Source: Sipunculus nudus
Lineage: Eukaryota > Annelida > Sipuncula > Golfingiida > Sipunculidae
NCBI GenBank assembly: GCA_026874595.1
Contig: CM049315.1
Location: 71,216,916-71,280,915 of the forward strand
Direction of reading: 5' to 3'
DNA length: 64,000 nucleotides
Shown one piece after another: positions 36,760 through 49,970 of the stretch (positions are counted from its first letter, which is position 1; every line of letters starts with the position of its first letter). The notes under the pieces are model-generated. The model ran no database searches. It worked only from the letters and a program-made list of their open reading frames with translations, and was not told where the DNA came from. The translations under genes and the position numbers were made by a program.

Positions 36760-37330
36760 CTCAAGTTTCTGCTCGATAACTACTTGGACCATTCAGCAAG
36801 TGAAGTCTAAACTTACTGGGGCTTATGATTCATGTCTCGTTAACAAATGGATTAAGGTCTTCGCCCAATAACTCACAGTGACCTACTTTTCGGTTTCAAC
36901 AGAAAACCGATCAGGGCCTGTCGGCATTTGAAGTTCCTTCGCCTTACGGTTTAGATCCGAGCCCTGGTACGGTCTGACAGATGGATTCTCAAGTTTCCCC
37001 TGCGTAACTCGGTGAATACAAATCAAAATGACCTATTTTCGATTCACAGTAACCTACTTTCAGGTTTCAACAGAGTACCTAACCCCTTAGTAAACTAGTT
37101 AGCATGAGATGTCTCGGTCACAATATGTGCCCTTTTAACAGTCTCCCAGATGGATTCTGATGATCTCGCTACCTTACTGGGAGAATATAGGTAACAGGGA
37201 TCTACCTTTCGGTTTCGATTGAGAAACTATCAGTATCTGTCAGCATGTGAAGTTTGAACTTCCTGGGCCTTACGGGTCCTATTTGTGCTTTGTTAATGGA
37301 CATACAGAATGATAGACAGATGTTGGACAA
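36760..37330. repeat. Tandem array, period about 155-160 bp, three copies
   Basis: gacctacttttcggtttcaac near 36890, aacctactttcaggtttcaac near 37048 and gatctacctttcggtttcgat near 37200 mark the copies; gattctcaagttt also recurs. Confidence 0.65.
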
Positions 37331-37639
37331 AGACCCATCCCTACAGCTCAGATCACTTTCAGTCAGCTGAGACAAATATGAAACAAAAACGAGGAGATAC
37401 TGTACATTTAAGCAAGGATCTTTAAATTTTATTCAAGAAAATGTCATTACATTGTAAATTACGTAAAGATAAAACCGAACGTCGAATATTCGGACTTTCA
37501 TTCGTACACAACACTAGTTGTTATTGAAGCATATATACACAATTATACATTCCAAGTAACATCCAATATGACCGCATATCAAATACATAATATTATATAA
37601 TATACAAATTATTTGGCACATCAACTGATTCCATATAAA

Positions 37640-38415
37640 ATGATATATTGCTAATAATAATGACACAAAGAAATCTTAAATTTATACCTAATATATACGC
37701 CCTTATAATCAATTTACATTATGACAACGTGAAAGATATGTATATTAAAATCACCCCGTCACTGTTACATAAACCCTATTTTAGCAGACTTACACTGGCT
37801 GCACAAACGTTACGGATCAAATACAAACTTTCGGAACATACTTATAATACCATGAAAAGTCAGTTACCAAAATATATCGGAGATATGTTACTTATGCCAG
37901 CGGGATCTCTTCGGTCATAAAAAATAAATTTAAAATTGGTAAAACCAAAAATACAGACCAAAAACCTATGGAGAAAGACGTTTTGTTTATGCTGTACCAG
38001 TGCTGTGCAATAAACTTCATAGCAGCATCACAGAAGTAAAACACTTTCTAGTTTCAAGAAATTATACTTAAAACCTACTTTGTCAGCTCCACTTTGAACC
38101 TACATATTAGCTGCAATGATTCATAGTTGTACGCAAGTAAATTCATATTTTTTTTTACTTTTCACCTCTATCAGACTTCTCAATTCTTACTCTTATTATT
38201 CTCTCTTGTTTATAAAAAAACTTAAACCTCTTAGTCTTTTTTATGTTTAATCAGTTGACACTGCATAAGATTAAGTCATCGTGTAATTTGTATCTTGACA
38301 ATTACATATTATTCCGGTTTATTTTTATCATTATATAAAAAAATGGACATTGTAAAGCACTTTTGAACACCCTTTGAGTGAAAAAAGTGCTATATAAAAA
38401 CGGTATAAAAATTAT
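37640..38415 (+). pseudogene. 3' end of a non-LTR retrotransposon (CR1/L2-like), decayed
   Basis: In shifting frames the plus strand encodes words typical of the C terminus of CR1/L2/RTE-like ORF2: DLHWL, RIKYKLS, QLPKYIGDML, SLRS, then YGERRFVYAVPVLCNKL and HFLVSR. About 250 bases downstream is a tail with ttgtaaagcacttttga and aaagtgctatataaa, the stem-like 3' end common to such LINEs. Only this 3' part remains. Confidence 0.65.
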
Positions 38416-38455
38416 TCTTATGTGACCATAACGGCAGAAACAGATATAAAACTTA

Positions 38456-38470
38456 TTTTATTTATTGAGA
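38456..38470 (-). terminator. Possible polyadenylation signal of the host gene
   Basis: On the minus strand caataaataaaataag lies about 370 bases after the stop codon. It is the first clear AATAAA cluster, but the transcript end is not shown by sequence alone. Confidence 0.3.
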
Positions 38471-38524
38471 AAAATATATACTCTGTTGCTCAAATCTTTT
38501 GTAAAAAGCCCCAGTCAGACTACA

Positions 38525-38527
<3 letters not shown>

Positions 38528-38589
<62 letters not shown>

Positions 38590-38590
38590 A
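38528..38590. repeat. TA microsatellite
   Basis: About 60 bases of alternating TA with a single G interruption, downstream of the host gene. Confidence 0.9.
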
Positions 38591-38834
38591 ATGATTAAGG
38601 ATATCATATTGATTCATCTAACGAAGCGTTGAAAATTTGGACTCGTTTATCTGATCTGCAATTAATGTCTAAAATAATATAATCATACAGTACAATGTTC
38701 TCATTTAAGGTTTTTGCAGATAAACACAGCATAACATATTCGCATATTGCCACGGTATATGTTGGTTCCTTCCATATTTAGTTCATCATCATTACAGTTC
38801 AAGTTTTATAGCCCTGTTGAAATCAGCTATCACT

Positions 38835-38898
38835 TTAATATTTTGGCGCTGATTCCATTTCCGTTTCACTTTTTGCCTTTTCTTTGCCAACCTTATAG
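38835..38898 (-). CDS. Host gene exon 21: cytoplasmic tail and stop
   Basis: After the acceptor tttcag the exon encodes YKVGKEKAKSETEMESAPKY and a TAA at 38835-38837. If exon 20 did not splice, a stop would follow three residues later, so a short-tailed form is also possible. Confidence 0.75.
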
Positions 38899-41800
38899 CT
38901 GAAACATGAATACAGAATTATTTAATTATTGTGAAAATGGTAAAAAATGTTAACTTTGTATTATCTTGAAAATGTAATCTTTATATTTTATCATTTAAAG
39001 CTTATCCCATTGTTTCATAAAAAAATAAGATTTATTCAGCTACAGCTCAGACTTTGTACCCAAGATAAATCTATCAATGACTGGTTTCAATTTTAGATGT
39101 GCTGGGTCATCATTTTGCAGGAGCCTGCCTCATGTGATGTTGTTATTTCCTGTATTTAGAAGTTTATATAAAATATGATATGATGGACGACACAATACTA
39201 GTTCTGAAGACAGGAAGACAAGTCGTCTAAATAATATTGATACGATATTAAAACCATGATGGTCACTTTCGTTCATTACACCTACGGATATACCTTTTTT
39301 TCAGTACATATATTTAATGTGCGAGGTAATTCATGAATGAAGGAGAAAGAGCTTTCATGAAACTGCATGTTATTTACCGTTTACGGTAGGCTGCAAGCGA
39401 AGCAAGGGCTACAACGACAGCAGCGACCACTACCGCCAAAGGAACAACCACGGCAACCACTGGGAACCCTTGGCTCGGAGTATCAACGTTATAAGGAGAA
39501 TTACAGACGTCTGAAAATATACTTTAACGTATAGACTAATATACATTTGCGTCAAAGTTTGAAATGAATTAGTAAAATAGGTATTTTATACTTGATATTA
39601 AATAAATAATCATGGAGTGCATGATATTATCTACAGGTACCGGCTCACACAAGTCGTCCCTATGCTACTACCTTCATGGTGTTGGTAAGTATCAAATTGA
39701 ACAGTAATGCTGATAATGTAACATCAGCATTTTCTATTGAGAGTGATATATTTCTAGTTACATGACTTCATATGGGAAAAAATAACACAAGTTTAATTAA
39801 AACCAGTTTGAACTGTACTTAAACGCCGTCATGTTTTTGTTATTTGTAGTACATAGTTTTCATTGAGAAAGACCAGACAGTGTCAGTTGTAAAATGATAA
39901 ACACATTTGACATGTGATGTCTACTTATTAACTCTTTAACTTTCAGGCTGTACTGTTAATTTATGTTTACGCACGATATGTTGTTTCTAATTTTATATGA
40001 ACGCTTTACTTAACAGATTATTCTAGTAACAGACGTAGAATATAGCCTACCTTTGATTGTCCATTTTCTCTGATCAGCCAATGGGTCACATACTTGGCAG
40101 GATCCGTCTGGAAGAGGGAGTGAGTGGCCCCGCTCATAGCAGTTTTCATTTATGTAACACTGGTCCTCCTGAAAGATAAAAGGAATTATGTACGGGCTGT
40201 ACCCTTTATCACGCGATATGATGAAAAACATGTAAAAGCTCAACCTTTTTTTAAAAACTGGCTTCCTTTTTACCTTTTAGTTCTTTATGACGATTGAGGA
40301 TATGCCAAAGACTATCTTTTCAGATGAAGGCTATTTTTTTTTAATTTTCATTTTACATTTGTTTGCAGATTAGCGGCGCGTGTGAATAAGAGAACGTTCT
40401 AACCTTGAATTTATACATGCATATTTGTTAATATCTTCGCTAACATATTTACCTGAATGGACCAGCCTAGCGTGTTCAGTTCCGCATTGCATAGCTGGCA
40501 GGAGACCTGGGGATTCACGTAACCGTCTTGTTGGCAGGTGTTGTGAACCGAACATGAAGGTGTTTTCTAGCAGGTTAATTAGACGTGATTACTGTCACAA
40601 ATAAGTAGTGAAAATGTGGAATTAACAAGCATTTGTACTTATTTTATTTGCATTCTGATAAAAGGCTATGAAGTTATGATCAACGATTAATGTGGAAACT
40701 GTGGGAAAATTATTCCTTTTGGAATTTAAGCTTCACCCGGCCCTTTGATGTCAGCTGCGAGCATTGAAAAGAGGCTCATAAGACGCCATGTATTTTTAAA
40801 ATATATTTTAGGTGAATATATTTTAAAGAGTCAGACTACATATCATAGGCGCCGACAGTTTGTAAGTAAAGGCATCGGACACAAAATGTATGGTTCTCAG
40901 CTACCGTCCGCGTCAATTTTAACCCCCCCCCCCCGCATCAAAAATTTTTATTTGATTTTCATCTTTCAAGAAGATAACATAATACAATTTTGATAAGATT
41001 TCCTTTTTTTATGTAGTGCTTTTAGCCTGTTTAACAAAAAAAAATTTGTTATTATCATGCTTTTCCCTGATCATATGACATTTTTATCGAAACATACAAA
41101 AAGGTTTTGTTTTTTAAAGTGCCTGAGAACCATACTTTTTTGGCCTTACGCGAACCCTAAATGTAGGCGGGCTTGATTAGTATTCTTACTTATGACTGAC
41201 GGATACAAATTACATACGGATGATTATGATGTGATGTAATCAAGTGGCATATAGATTTATAATGTGCACCGGTATAAGTTAAGACTTGTGATAGAGAGCA
41301 TTGTCAAGAACAGAGTGGCACAGTCGCTTGTTGGGACAGCCAGGAGCCCGGAGGTATGCTCAAAAGCTAACGGTCGTAGCAGTCATTGTAAGACAGTGCT
41401 GGACATTTGTACGTATGCACGTGAATTTTGGGTCCTGTGTACTTGACTAGAAGACTTTGCTGATGTGATGTTACGTGCAAAACAGGAGCGGATCCAGGAT
41501 TTAGGAAAAGGGGGGGGGGGGGGGTCCAACCTAGGAGGACTAATGAAAATCCTAAAAAAAAGGTCATCAGGTCTGGGAAAGGGGGGGTCCAGGCCGCAAA
41601 ATTACGTCTAAAACCCCTTAAAAAAGGTTGCTTCGGGTGAAAATGGGGGGGGGGGGGGGGTCCGGACCCCTAGGAACCCCCCCCCCCCTAGATCCGCTTC
41701 TGCAAAACATGCCCAGCGCTAAAAATCGATGCAGCTATCCCTGAGGATACGTGGCAGAACTTTATACTGTTTGACACGACGAGACAGAGCTGGATTACAT

Positions 41801-44388
41801 ACCCGATCGAGTAAAGGTGAATATTGTTGCGCAAGGGTCAGAGATCAGTTCACTTAGCCTAGAAAATCATCGTGTCTTTACCGGGTTTCAGAAGACAGGT
41901 TACGTGAATATGCGACAAGAAGATCAGTTTTATTTTGATTTTACAATTTGATTCGTATACACTGAATATTTTATATTTTAAGAGATCAAAGATGTAGTGA
42001 TACTGAATATTTACCGGTCTGGTCCAGTCCTTGGTACTCGAAACTGGGTCACACACGGCGCACGCATCGTCTTGACTTACCGACCGCGCAGTGTAGCACA
42101 TTCCGGAAATTCTGCAGGTATTAGCCTGAAATCAATAAACCATAATGCAAGTACATAAAATCACCCCGACACGAGTGGTACAGCAAAAAGGGATTTTGCA
42201 TTAATAGCTACTTGCCAAGTGGGATAACATTTTAAAAGCGTTTCAAAATAATGTTATTTCATTATTTTATAGGCCTACACAAGTCTTTACTTTTTTAAGT
42301 AACACGTGCAGAACATTTCTCTCCGACGGTTATATCCAGCTAGCTGACTAGACGGAGAAGTCCTATAGCTTTATCCTCTTAACCATGGATTGGTTTTTGC
42401 CTACAGTTATGAACGATAAATACATATCATAAAAAGTTATTTTATGATATGACAGAATTTCCCATGACTGCTGGGCTGAATTGCATATAAATAAGATTCA
42501 GTTCATATCTTATTTCATTTTCAGAACTTGTAATATATTTTAAGAAAATTACCATTAGCGTGCATGATTTGCTGTATGGATCACACGTCACACAAATACC
42601 GTCGAATGCCATAATAGTGATTGGTTCACTGAAATTCTCTCGGTTGTTTGACATGGACACTTCATAGACCAGTGACATTGGGTTTTCTGGGTTGTACAGT
42701 CTCATCGTGCCTGGGGCTTCTGTGTTGTACAGCGGGCACATGACTTGTTCAAAATTAAGGTACTCGCCACTTAGATAGACCGGGTCTCGAATCTGCTGAC
42801 TAGATCCGTCTGCCATTAACTGAATACAAAGAAAATAAAGCATCCGGGTTAATAATTTAATAAATTTAAAAAAATACACGTACCATTTTACCTGCGTCAG
42901 GTGGTAATTGCATGAAGATGTTGCACTTGTGTATTCATTCATTTAACTGAACGACCTTAAAAGGAGTTTTTTTTTTATTTTATTTTCTTTATACCAGTGA
43001 AAGACCAGCCTGAACTCAGTTGTTCTTCTTTTGGCTTGCAAACTAACATATCAACTTAGAAGTCAAATAACATTTCATCTTAAGAAAGGTCAAGAAAGTA
43101 TAAATAAAATAAACGAAGGTCCGAACAGTAGATACAGCCCGTACAGTTTGATATTAACTGCTCAATATTAAAAAAAAACTTGTTCAATATACCTGAGAAT
43201 AAGCCACGTGACAAGTCAGGTTCTTCGAGTCGATGAAATTGTTACCCTGGAAAGGGATGGCTCGGCATGGTCTTTCCCGCAGATCACATCGCCCTCCATT
43301 TGAAACTTTGGTGATGTTGGGTGGTTTGTTGAAGTTGATGGAACAGTCAATGAATCCGTAACCTGAGTGGCAACTGCAGGTGCCTTCAGTGAAGAAATAA
43401 GTGTAATTTTCAATCGAGTGAGCGGAAAGGCTTTATCACGTTATTTATAAGAATTACATTTGATATTTGTACTATTACGGATGACGGATAATAAATTAAA
43501 TCCATGCAACATACCTTGCTTATTTCTCATAGAGTGTACAAGTAATTATTAGTTTTGATTAAGAATAAATATAATTACCATGATTGTTTCTTAAAGTGTC
43601 TAAATATTGATACAATTGTCAAAATTTAATACCTTTATTCACTATTTATGACCATAGAATTGTATATAGTTATAACCAATTAACACATATTTAATTAATG
43701 CAAATTTTTAATTAAAAATAAAAAAAATGTAAATTCGTTTGACAAAGCAATCTTTGCGGAAGGTAAAGAAAAAACAAATAGTCAATACAACAATTGGTTG
43801 CTGAATAATTTGATACTACCTTCCACGCAGTCTCCGTGTCCGTTGCAGTCTGAAGGACATAGTAGATCTGTGAATACAGATGGGGGTTTTTGATCGGTTT
43901 CCGGCCCCACCCACCGGGTAGTGTTCCTCCGAATCTCACTGTTACACTCCCCTCTCATCACATTTATTGAATCCATAACAAAATCAGTTCTTCCACTCAG
44001 CTATAAAAGGAGATTGTTTCATTGGATGACGATACATATTACATGCAGAAGTTTCCTGTTCGCTCAGTTAAAAATATTGAAACCAAGGAACAGGTAAAAT
44101 GGTGGGTCGGTTGAGTACGGAATAAATAGAAAAATTATAATGTTTAAAGTATAAAGGCCCAGTTATTATTCTGACCATTTAAAAAAATAACGTACGTTAA
44201 GTCACGTACCAGTATATCATTCATGCATTCTCTGATGATGGTGTCATAGTCCACGTTTCCAGTGTACGACATTGGGTTCCCGTTTGAGTGCCCAGTACTT
44301 GATCCCGGCACAGAGTTTCTGCTGATTCATTTGTCCAACCAGAAGGCCACTCTGGATCCTTATTAACCACACACACACACACACATAC

Positions 44389-44426
<38 letters not shown>

Positions 44427-47400
44427 GTTAAGGGTGCATTTAAAAGCTAATCTAACTATGTCGCTGGTGAATCTGGCTTTTTAGCGCAAACGTAGATAAG
44501 TGCCTCTTGTTTTTGCTCTTTATTATAAAAAACTGGAATATATTACGTATTGATTTCTTTTAAGTAACCAACCTTGATTTCCACATCTTCGAATGTAAGA
44601 GGTGGCCGAAATACTGACGGATAATCTGATCCGCTTCCACCGAACACACTCTTCTGACCAATTCCGTTTCTTTTCATGCAAAGATCTATTTCTTTGGAAG
44701 TAATATCTTTACCCCATGATATACACCTCTCTATCTGGAATTTACATAAACAAATTTTTCCACTTTCCATGAGGCGAGTGATTTGGCCCACTTGGCATTT
44801 TCTTTTAAAACATTTGAACGTATATGTTTTTGTCTTACAGAAAAAATAGTTTTACATTTTAGAAATGTGTCAAAGTGATTAACCTACCGCCTTTTCATAG
44901 CTACAGTTCAGCGAGTTGCTAAAGTCGTTATCTATCTTCGGACCACAGTCGCAGTACATCTGGAGTGAGCCGCCGCTGGTAACAGAAATCCCGTTCCATA
45001 AACTTTCTGGACTATCTTCTGGAATCCTTAAAAATAAATGTTTTTATTAAACTCGTTTGGTAATCAATATTATCAGTTGTACGTTTTTAGTATATATGTT
45101 CAAGATACAATTAGGCTAACCGTTAATGAGTTGGAAGGCTTCATGGCGGGCTAAAGGTTACACGTTCGAACCTTCTAAATCAAAATAATGAAAACTGGAT
45201 AACACATCTGAGAGACGCCCTGTTATTAGGTTATCGCTGCGACATTTCATGACTTTTTCCCTGAAACCCAGTTGGTTTAATAATCACATATCGTTTTTAC
45301 CGAGTGGGAACCTTCATTCTGAATCAAAATAAAGTTCCACTATAGCAGCCTATAAAAACACTTACATCCAGGACCTAGAAAAGCTTGTTGTTCTTGTTTC
45401 CTGCGAAGTACAAAGAGAAGGATCGATCGTGTGAGGTTCTTTCCATCTGAAATCATCGTTTATATTCTGGTTCCACGAACCACACAGTCCAAGCGTCTGG
45501 TTGTAGTCTAAGATTGATGGTTCCACTTTCACTGTGCCGATTCTGTTATACTGAATGTTATCTAAATGTACTACGGAGCCCGTAGGAAGCGTTACCTGAA
45601 ACGAGACAGAGGTGTATTTATAAAGCCATTTAAATAATATGGAATATTTCAGAGTCGATGGGTGATCATTGACATTTTTCATCCTAGAGTCACATTAGTG
45701 TCCGACCAGGTTTAATCTAACACAGTTAAGTTTAATTTCAACTTGAAATATAAAATAGAGCCACTGCGTTATCTAAAAGTCTTAAAACGCGATAACCTTG
45801 AATTCAAGCTTATATGCAAACGTCTTATAGTTCGGACGTATTACAGTTAATGTTGCGTCAGAGTAAAGTGGCCCAATTTCTGTATTTTGCTTTTGTAGAT
45901 TTTTACAAATATCTATATATAATTTGAATGCTTTTATTTCTGCAATAAAACAACCCTAGTTAAACGAACTAAACATGTAGCCCCGTTTGATTGGCTAGAG
46001 AAGCGGACGTGTTATTTTACAACAACAATCGAAACGTCCCAAAAGCATTTAGAAAAACTCAGTAATATTTCGGACAAACATGGCGGCAGAATCCCCGTTA
46101 CATATGTGGGCTCCCAGCGAACACTTTATCCGATGTGTACTTCCAGATCCAGGCCGGTTGATACCCGTACAAGTGTTCCCTACAGCAACAGTGAAAAATA
46201 AATGTTTTACGTTTCCTTTATCTGTCACCTACCGCGTATCCGTTGTTAGACTTCCTCTCGATTGTGAGTGAACCATCCGCACAACTAAGGAAGGTTTCTG
46301 TTATGGACCCGCTGCTTCTTCTGCAATGATCTAACATAAACAGGTCCCTTCCGGATCTGATTGCCGCAGCACAGTTACACGTTGGAGTTGGACTGCCAAA
46401 ACATGGCAGGAGAAAGACATGTACCTGAAAGATTAGAAGGAAACTACATAAAGTTATATTTGCACTTGTTTTCTTGCACCGAGATTTGTCTTAAAGATGT
46501 TTTTAAATAATATATTTAACCAAACAACAAACATTTTAAAACCAAAATGAAAAAAGACTATCCCTTTCTCATTACAATCTTTGATTTGGTGAGGACCTAC
46601 CGCTATTGGCCTCGTTGTATGTCTGTACAATACAAATTCTCCTTGAAGATTGTTCAGGTAGGAACTGTACACATAAAAAGTAGGAACACATTGGATTCAG
46701 TAATAGGCTAAATTAATTTGATGACATAGAAGCGTAGATTAAATGGCTCTCTTGTATGGCTGCACACATCTGATAAAATCGAGTCAAATGAAATATCAAA
46801 TCATTTTAACGCAGATAAAGAAGTGTTAAACGCGTTTTTTAATGTTAAATATATCGTAATTAACAATCATGAAATTGTTTCGTAATTTACTTACCAGCCA
46901 TCAAATGTAAGTATGGAGGGGTCATTTGTTGAGCGACAAGACGTGGGGCTTACTGTGGCTAATTCATCAGAGTCTCTCACTTGTACCTGACATAAAGAAC
47001 ATTCCGTATTTAGGGAACATCATTATTCAGTCACAGTAAGTCATCTCCAAGTATGCCATTATGACGCAGTTCGAACCGGGTAAGTTCCGCTCCGTATTCC
47101 TACATCTCAATCACTAAGTTTCTGATAACTGTTTGAAAAGACTGCCATTCTATTTCCAAGTCATATTCATCTAAATCATTAATTATTTTATATGACCAGT
47201 GGTGCCAATCGTTTTTACCAAACTTTAATGAAAACTTAAGAATCACCTTAGGTATATTCTTTAGTTTTGCGTCGAACTTTTCACACTCTCTCATCTTCAC
47301 ACTAACAGATTCGAAAGTATAATTTGAACATTGTTACAACTGTGTTAAATAGGTCATCTGCATGTGGTCGCAAATGGTATGCAAGTTAAATAGAAAAATG

Positions 47401-49907
47401 ATCGAAGATGACTTCGTGGCGATCTGGATTCGTGTTATATACCTGAGTTCAGGTTATGCCCGCCAGCTGCCCGACTTATTTGATAGCTGAAGAATGTGTA
47501 AATCCTACATGCTTAAGGATAATATGAGGATGAAGACCAGACAGATTTAGCCTAATTGTAGAAAATTTGTGGTAGATATTAGGGTTGTTGTAGGTTTAAG
47601 AGTAGGTAACATCTACTGTGTAAGGGCAGCTTATCTTTTCCGATCGCCAGTGTCTGTGTCACACTCCCGAATGAATGGACAGTCCAGGTTCTTTTAATCG
47701 GCGAACTGAACTGGCTGAAACCCAACATACACTCAAAAAGATAAAAAATATGTGTGTAACAAAAACAAAATATTTTAAATGCAAACGATTCTCTGGAGAT
47801 GCGTTCCATACAGGATATGAAGATCCTTATAGTCAATATGTTTACATAAATACACTTAGTCCTGTTTACTCCTGAATGTACACACGTACAGTTCTTATTG
47901 GCGCAACGTCTGCTGATTACATGATCTTAGCGCAGGTGACTTTTGTATACATTCCTCTAGTCCAGACCACTGGTCACTGTATACACAGGCACTCACTAGA
48001 GCTTCTCGCGACTATATAGAACTGGCGTGACACAGTCTCCGCTTAAATATTTTATATCGTTCGTGGAACGCCTCTCCAGAAAAAAGTAAGTTTGTATTTA
48101 ATACATTTTATTTCTGAAGTATGCGCTCGCCATACAAGGGAAATCCTGAATTACTGACAGATAGGCTTACTGACTTCTCTGTATCAACACATTCACGATT
48201 ACCGTGTCAATTGTCCTGGTCTGTTGCTAGGCTTCACTGCTTCCCTAATCAGTTTACGGACAATAACGGACCCGCCTTTGGACAAACAAATGACCAGACG
48301 ACACAATCTGTGATTTTCCTCCAGCTTCCATTACTTTTATACGCCTGCTCACGTCACGTAACCAGGCCGCCACTGGCTTTTCGCGTTACAATATTATGAG
48401 TTCTGTCAGTTATTGCATGAGCACTATAATGGACACGCCTCAAGATACCAAAGCATGGGAAAGATCAAGTATGCAGGTAAGTTGCCTTTGAAGTTTTCAT
48501 AAACAATGCTACTACAAGAAACCGACCAATTCTCACAGTTTTTTTTTTTTTTGGTGGAGTTAACCGCCTCCATTTTTTATGCTCGCTTATCTAATTCTTA
48601 ATCTAAGTATGTACATCTGCAAGGTACCTTTTTCGGTTTTGGACTACGTGACAGGGCGGTAGCACTCGCTTCCTGTCATATTATTTTTGTATCCTGGTGT
48701 CACCCAGGCCCGATGTCCACCGCACCTGGTCTGGTCTGTTGCTGGGCCCAATTCGCGTCCATAACACCAAATAACCCCAAAATACGTAATCGTTTGTGAG
48801 TGATACACGGCTGTAGGGCTGTAACCTTCCCATTAAACCTGCATAGCGTTCACGCTGGTTGGGCACCGACCGTGAAAATCTCATCGCCTTGGCTGAATTC
48901 TGAACTCACGATCTCTCGACTTTGAATCCTTTGCTCTACCCCTTAGCCACAGAAGCCGGTTATACTTCATATTAATATACAACAAGTTATAGAAACAATT
49001 ATCTGATTATACTATCCTTACTTGAATGTTCAATAAAATAACCAAGTTACAGTTCTCTGACGACAGTCAGAACATGTTTTTGTAAATGATTTTGTTAATA
49101 TTAAAATATCCGTCTCCCTGATGAAGAACCTTGAAGTCACACCATGCCATGCACTGATTCTTGATAAATTTAACACGTAATCCCGCAACGCTCTTTTACA
49201 AACAAAACCACTAGTTATTTCCGTGCCCGTGTAAAGTCAGGATCAGAAATGTAAGAATATTTTCGTTCATTCATGGGTTTGTTTGTTTCATCGTGAACAG
49301 TTAAATAAAGTAGGTCGACTAATGATAAGTACAGTTTTATTAAATGTTCCATCTGATTCTTGAATTCTTTAAATCATTATGTGCTGTACGATTATTATCG
49401 TCTATTAATTCCCATCTTTCTGACCTAAATTTCTGTTCATTCCCTCGAAGTAAAATCATAAGAATGTTAAGGTAAAAGGTTAAACAAGTCACATCTAATT
49501 CAATGCTGTTTACTTAAATTACCAAATTAGAATATTCATTTCGTCTTATGTCATAGCTATAACGTAAACTTAATACCTAAGGTTAGAGTTTACATATTTG
49601 ACTTGTAATCCAGGTATTAGATACATTTGAAACAAAATGCTACCATCATGACCGGGAAAAAAGTGTAGTTAAAAAGTTAATTGTCAACTCACCGTTATAT
49701 CTGGGAGTCTGTAATTTGACCAAATATTGTGGGAAATAAATTGTGCTGTTTGTAGACTTATTTGCATTTGTCGGACTCGGTTGTTTGTGACTAGTCCGTC
49801 CACGGGAGCGACCACTTTCATGCTGACAGTCCTGTGTTTCCACATTTCCTCCCAATCATCATTTGAATAAATAGCTGTGAATTTATTAAATTCAGCAGAG
49901 AACCTAG

Positions 49908-49970
<63 letters not shown>

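Larger units (their letters stand above)
32599..37371. repeat. Composite repeat bounded by inverted hairpins
   Basis: The left end, 32599-32627, is a 13-bp-arm hairpin (agctcagatgact, loop gaa, agtcatctgagct) followed by a CCGT-rich stretch. The right end, 37345-37371, is a diverged copy of the same hairpin in inverted orientation. Between them lie three different tandem arrays (periods about 340, 325 and 155) and two foldback elements. The ends and arrays recall non-autonomous Helitron-like pearl elements of bivalves, but I cannot show that. No protein-coding frame is supported. Confidence 0.6.

Noticed and set aside
47100-47300. 66-codon minus-strand frame in a host intron
   Set aside because: No splice sites in matching phase and no domain recognised.
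49875-49903. Extension of exon 6 to the AG next to the microsatellite
   Set aside because: Its phase does not match the donor of exon 5; the AG at 49875-49876 does.
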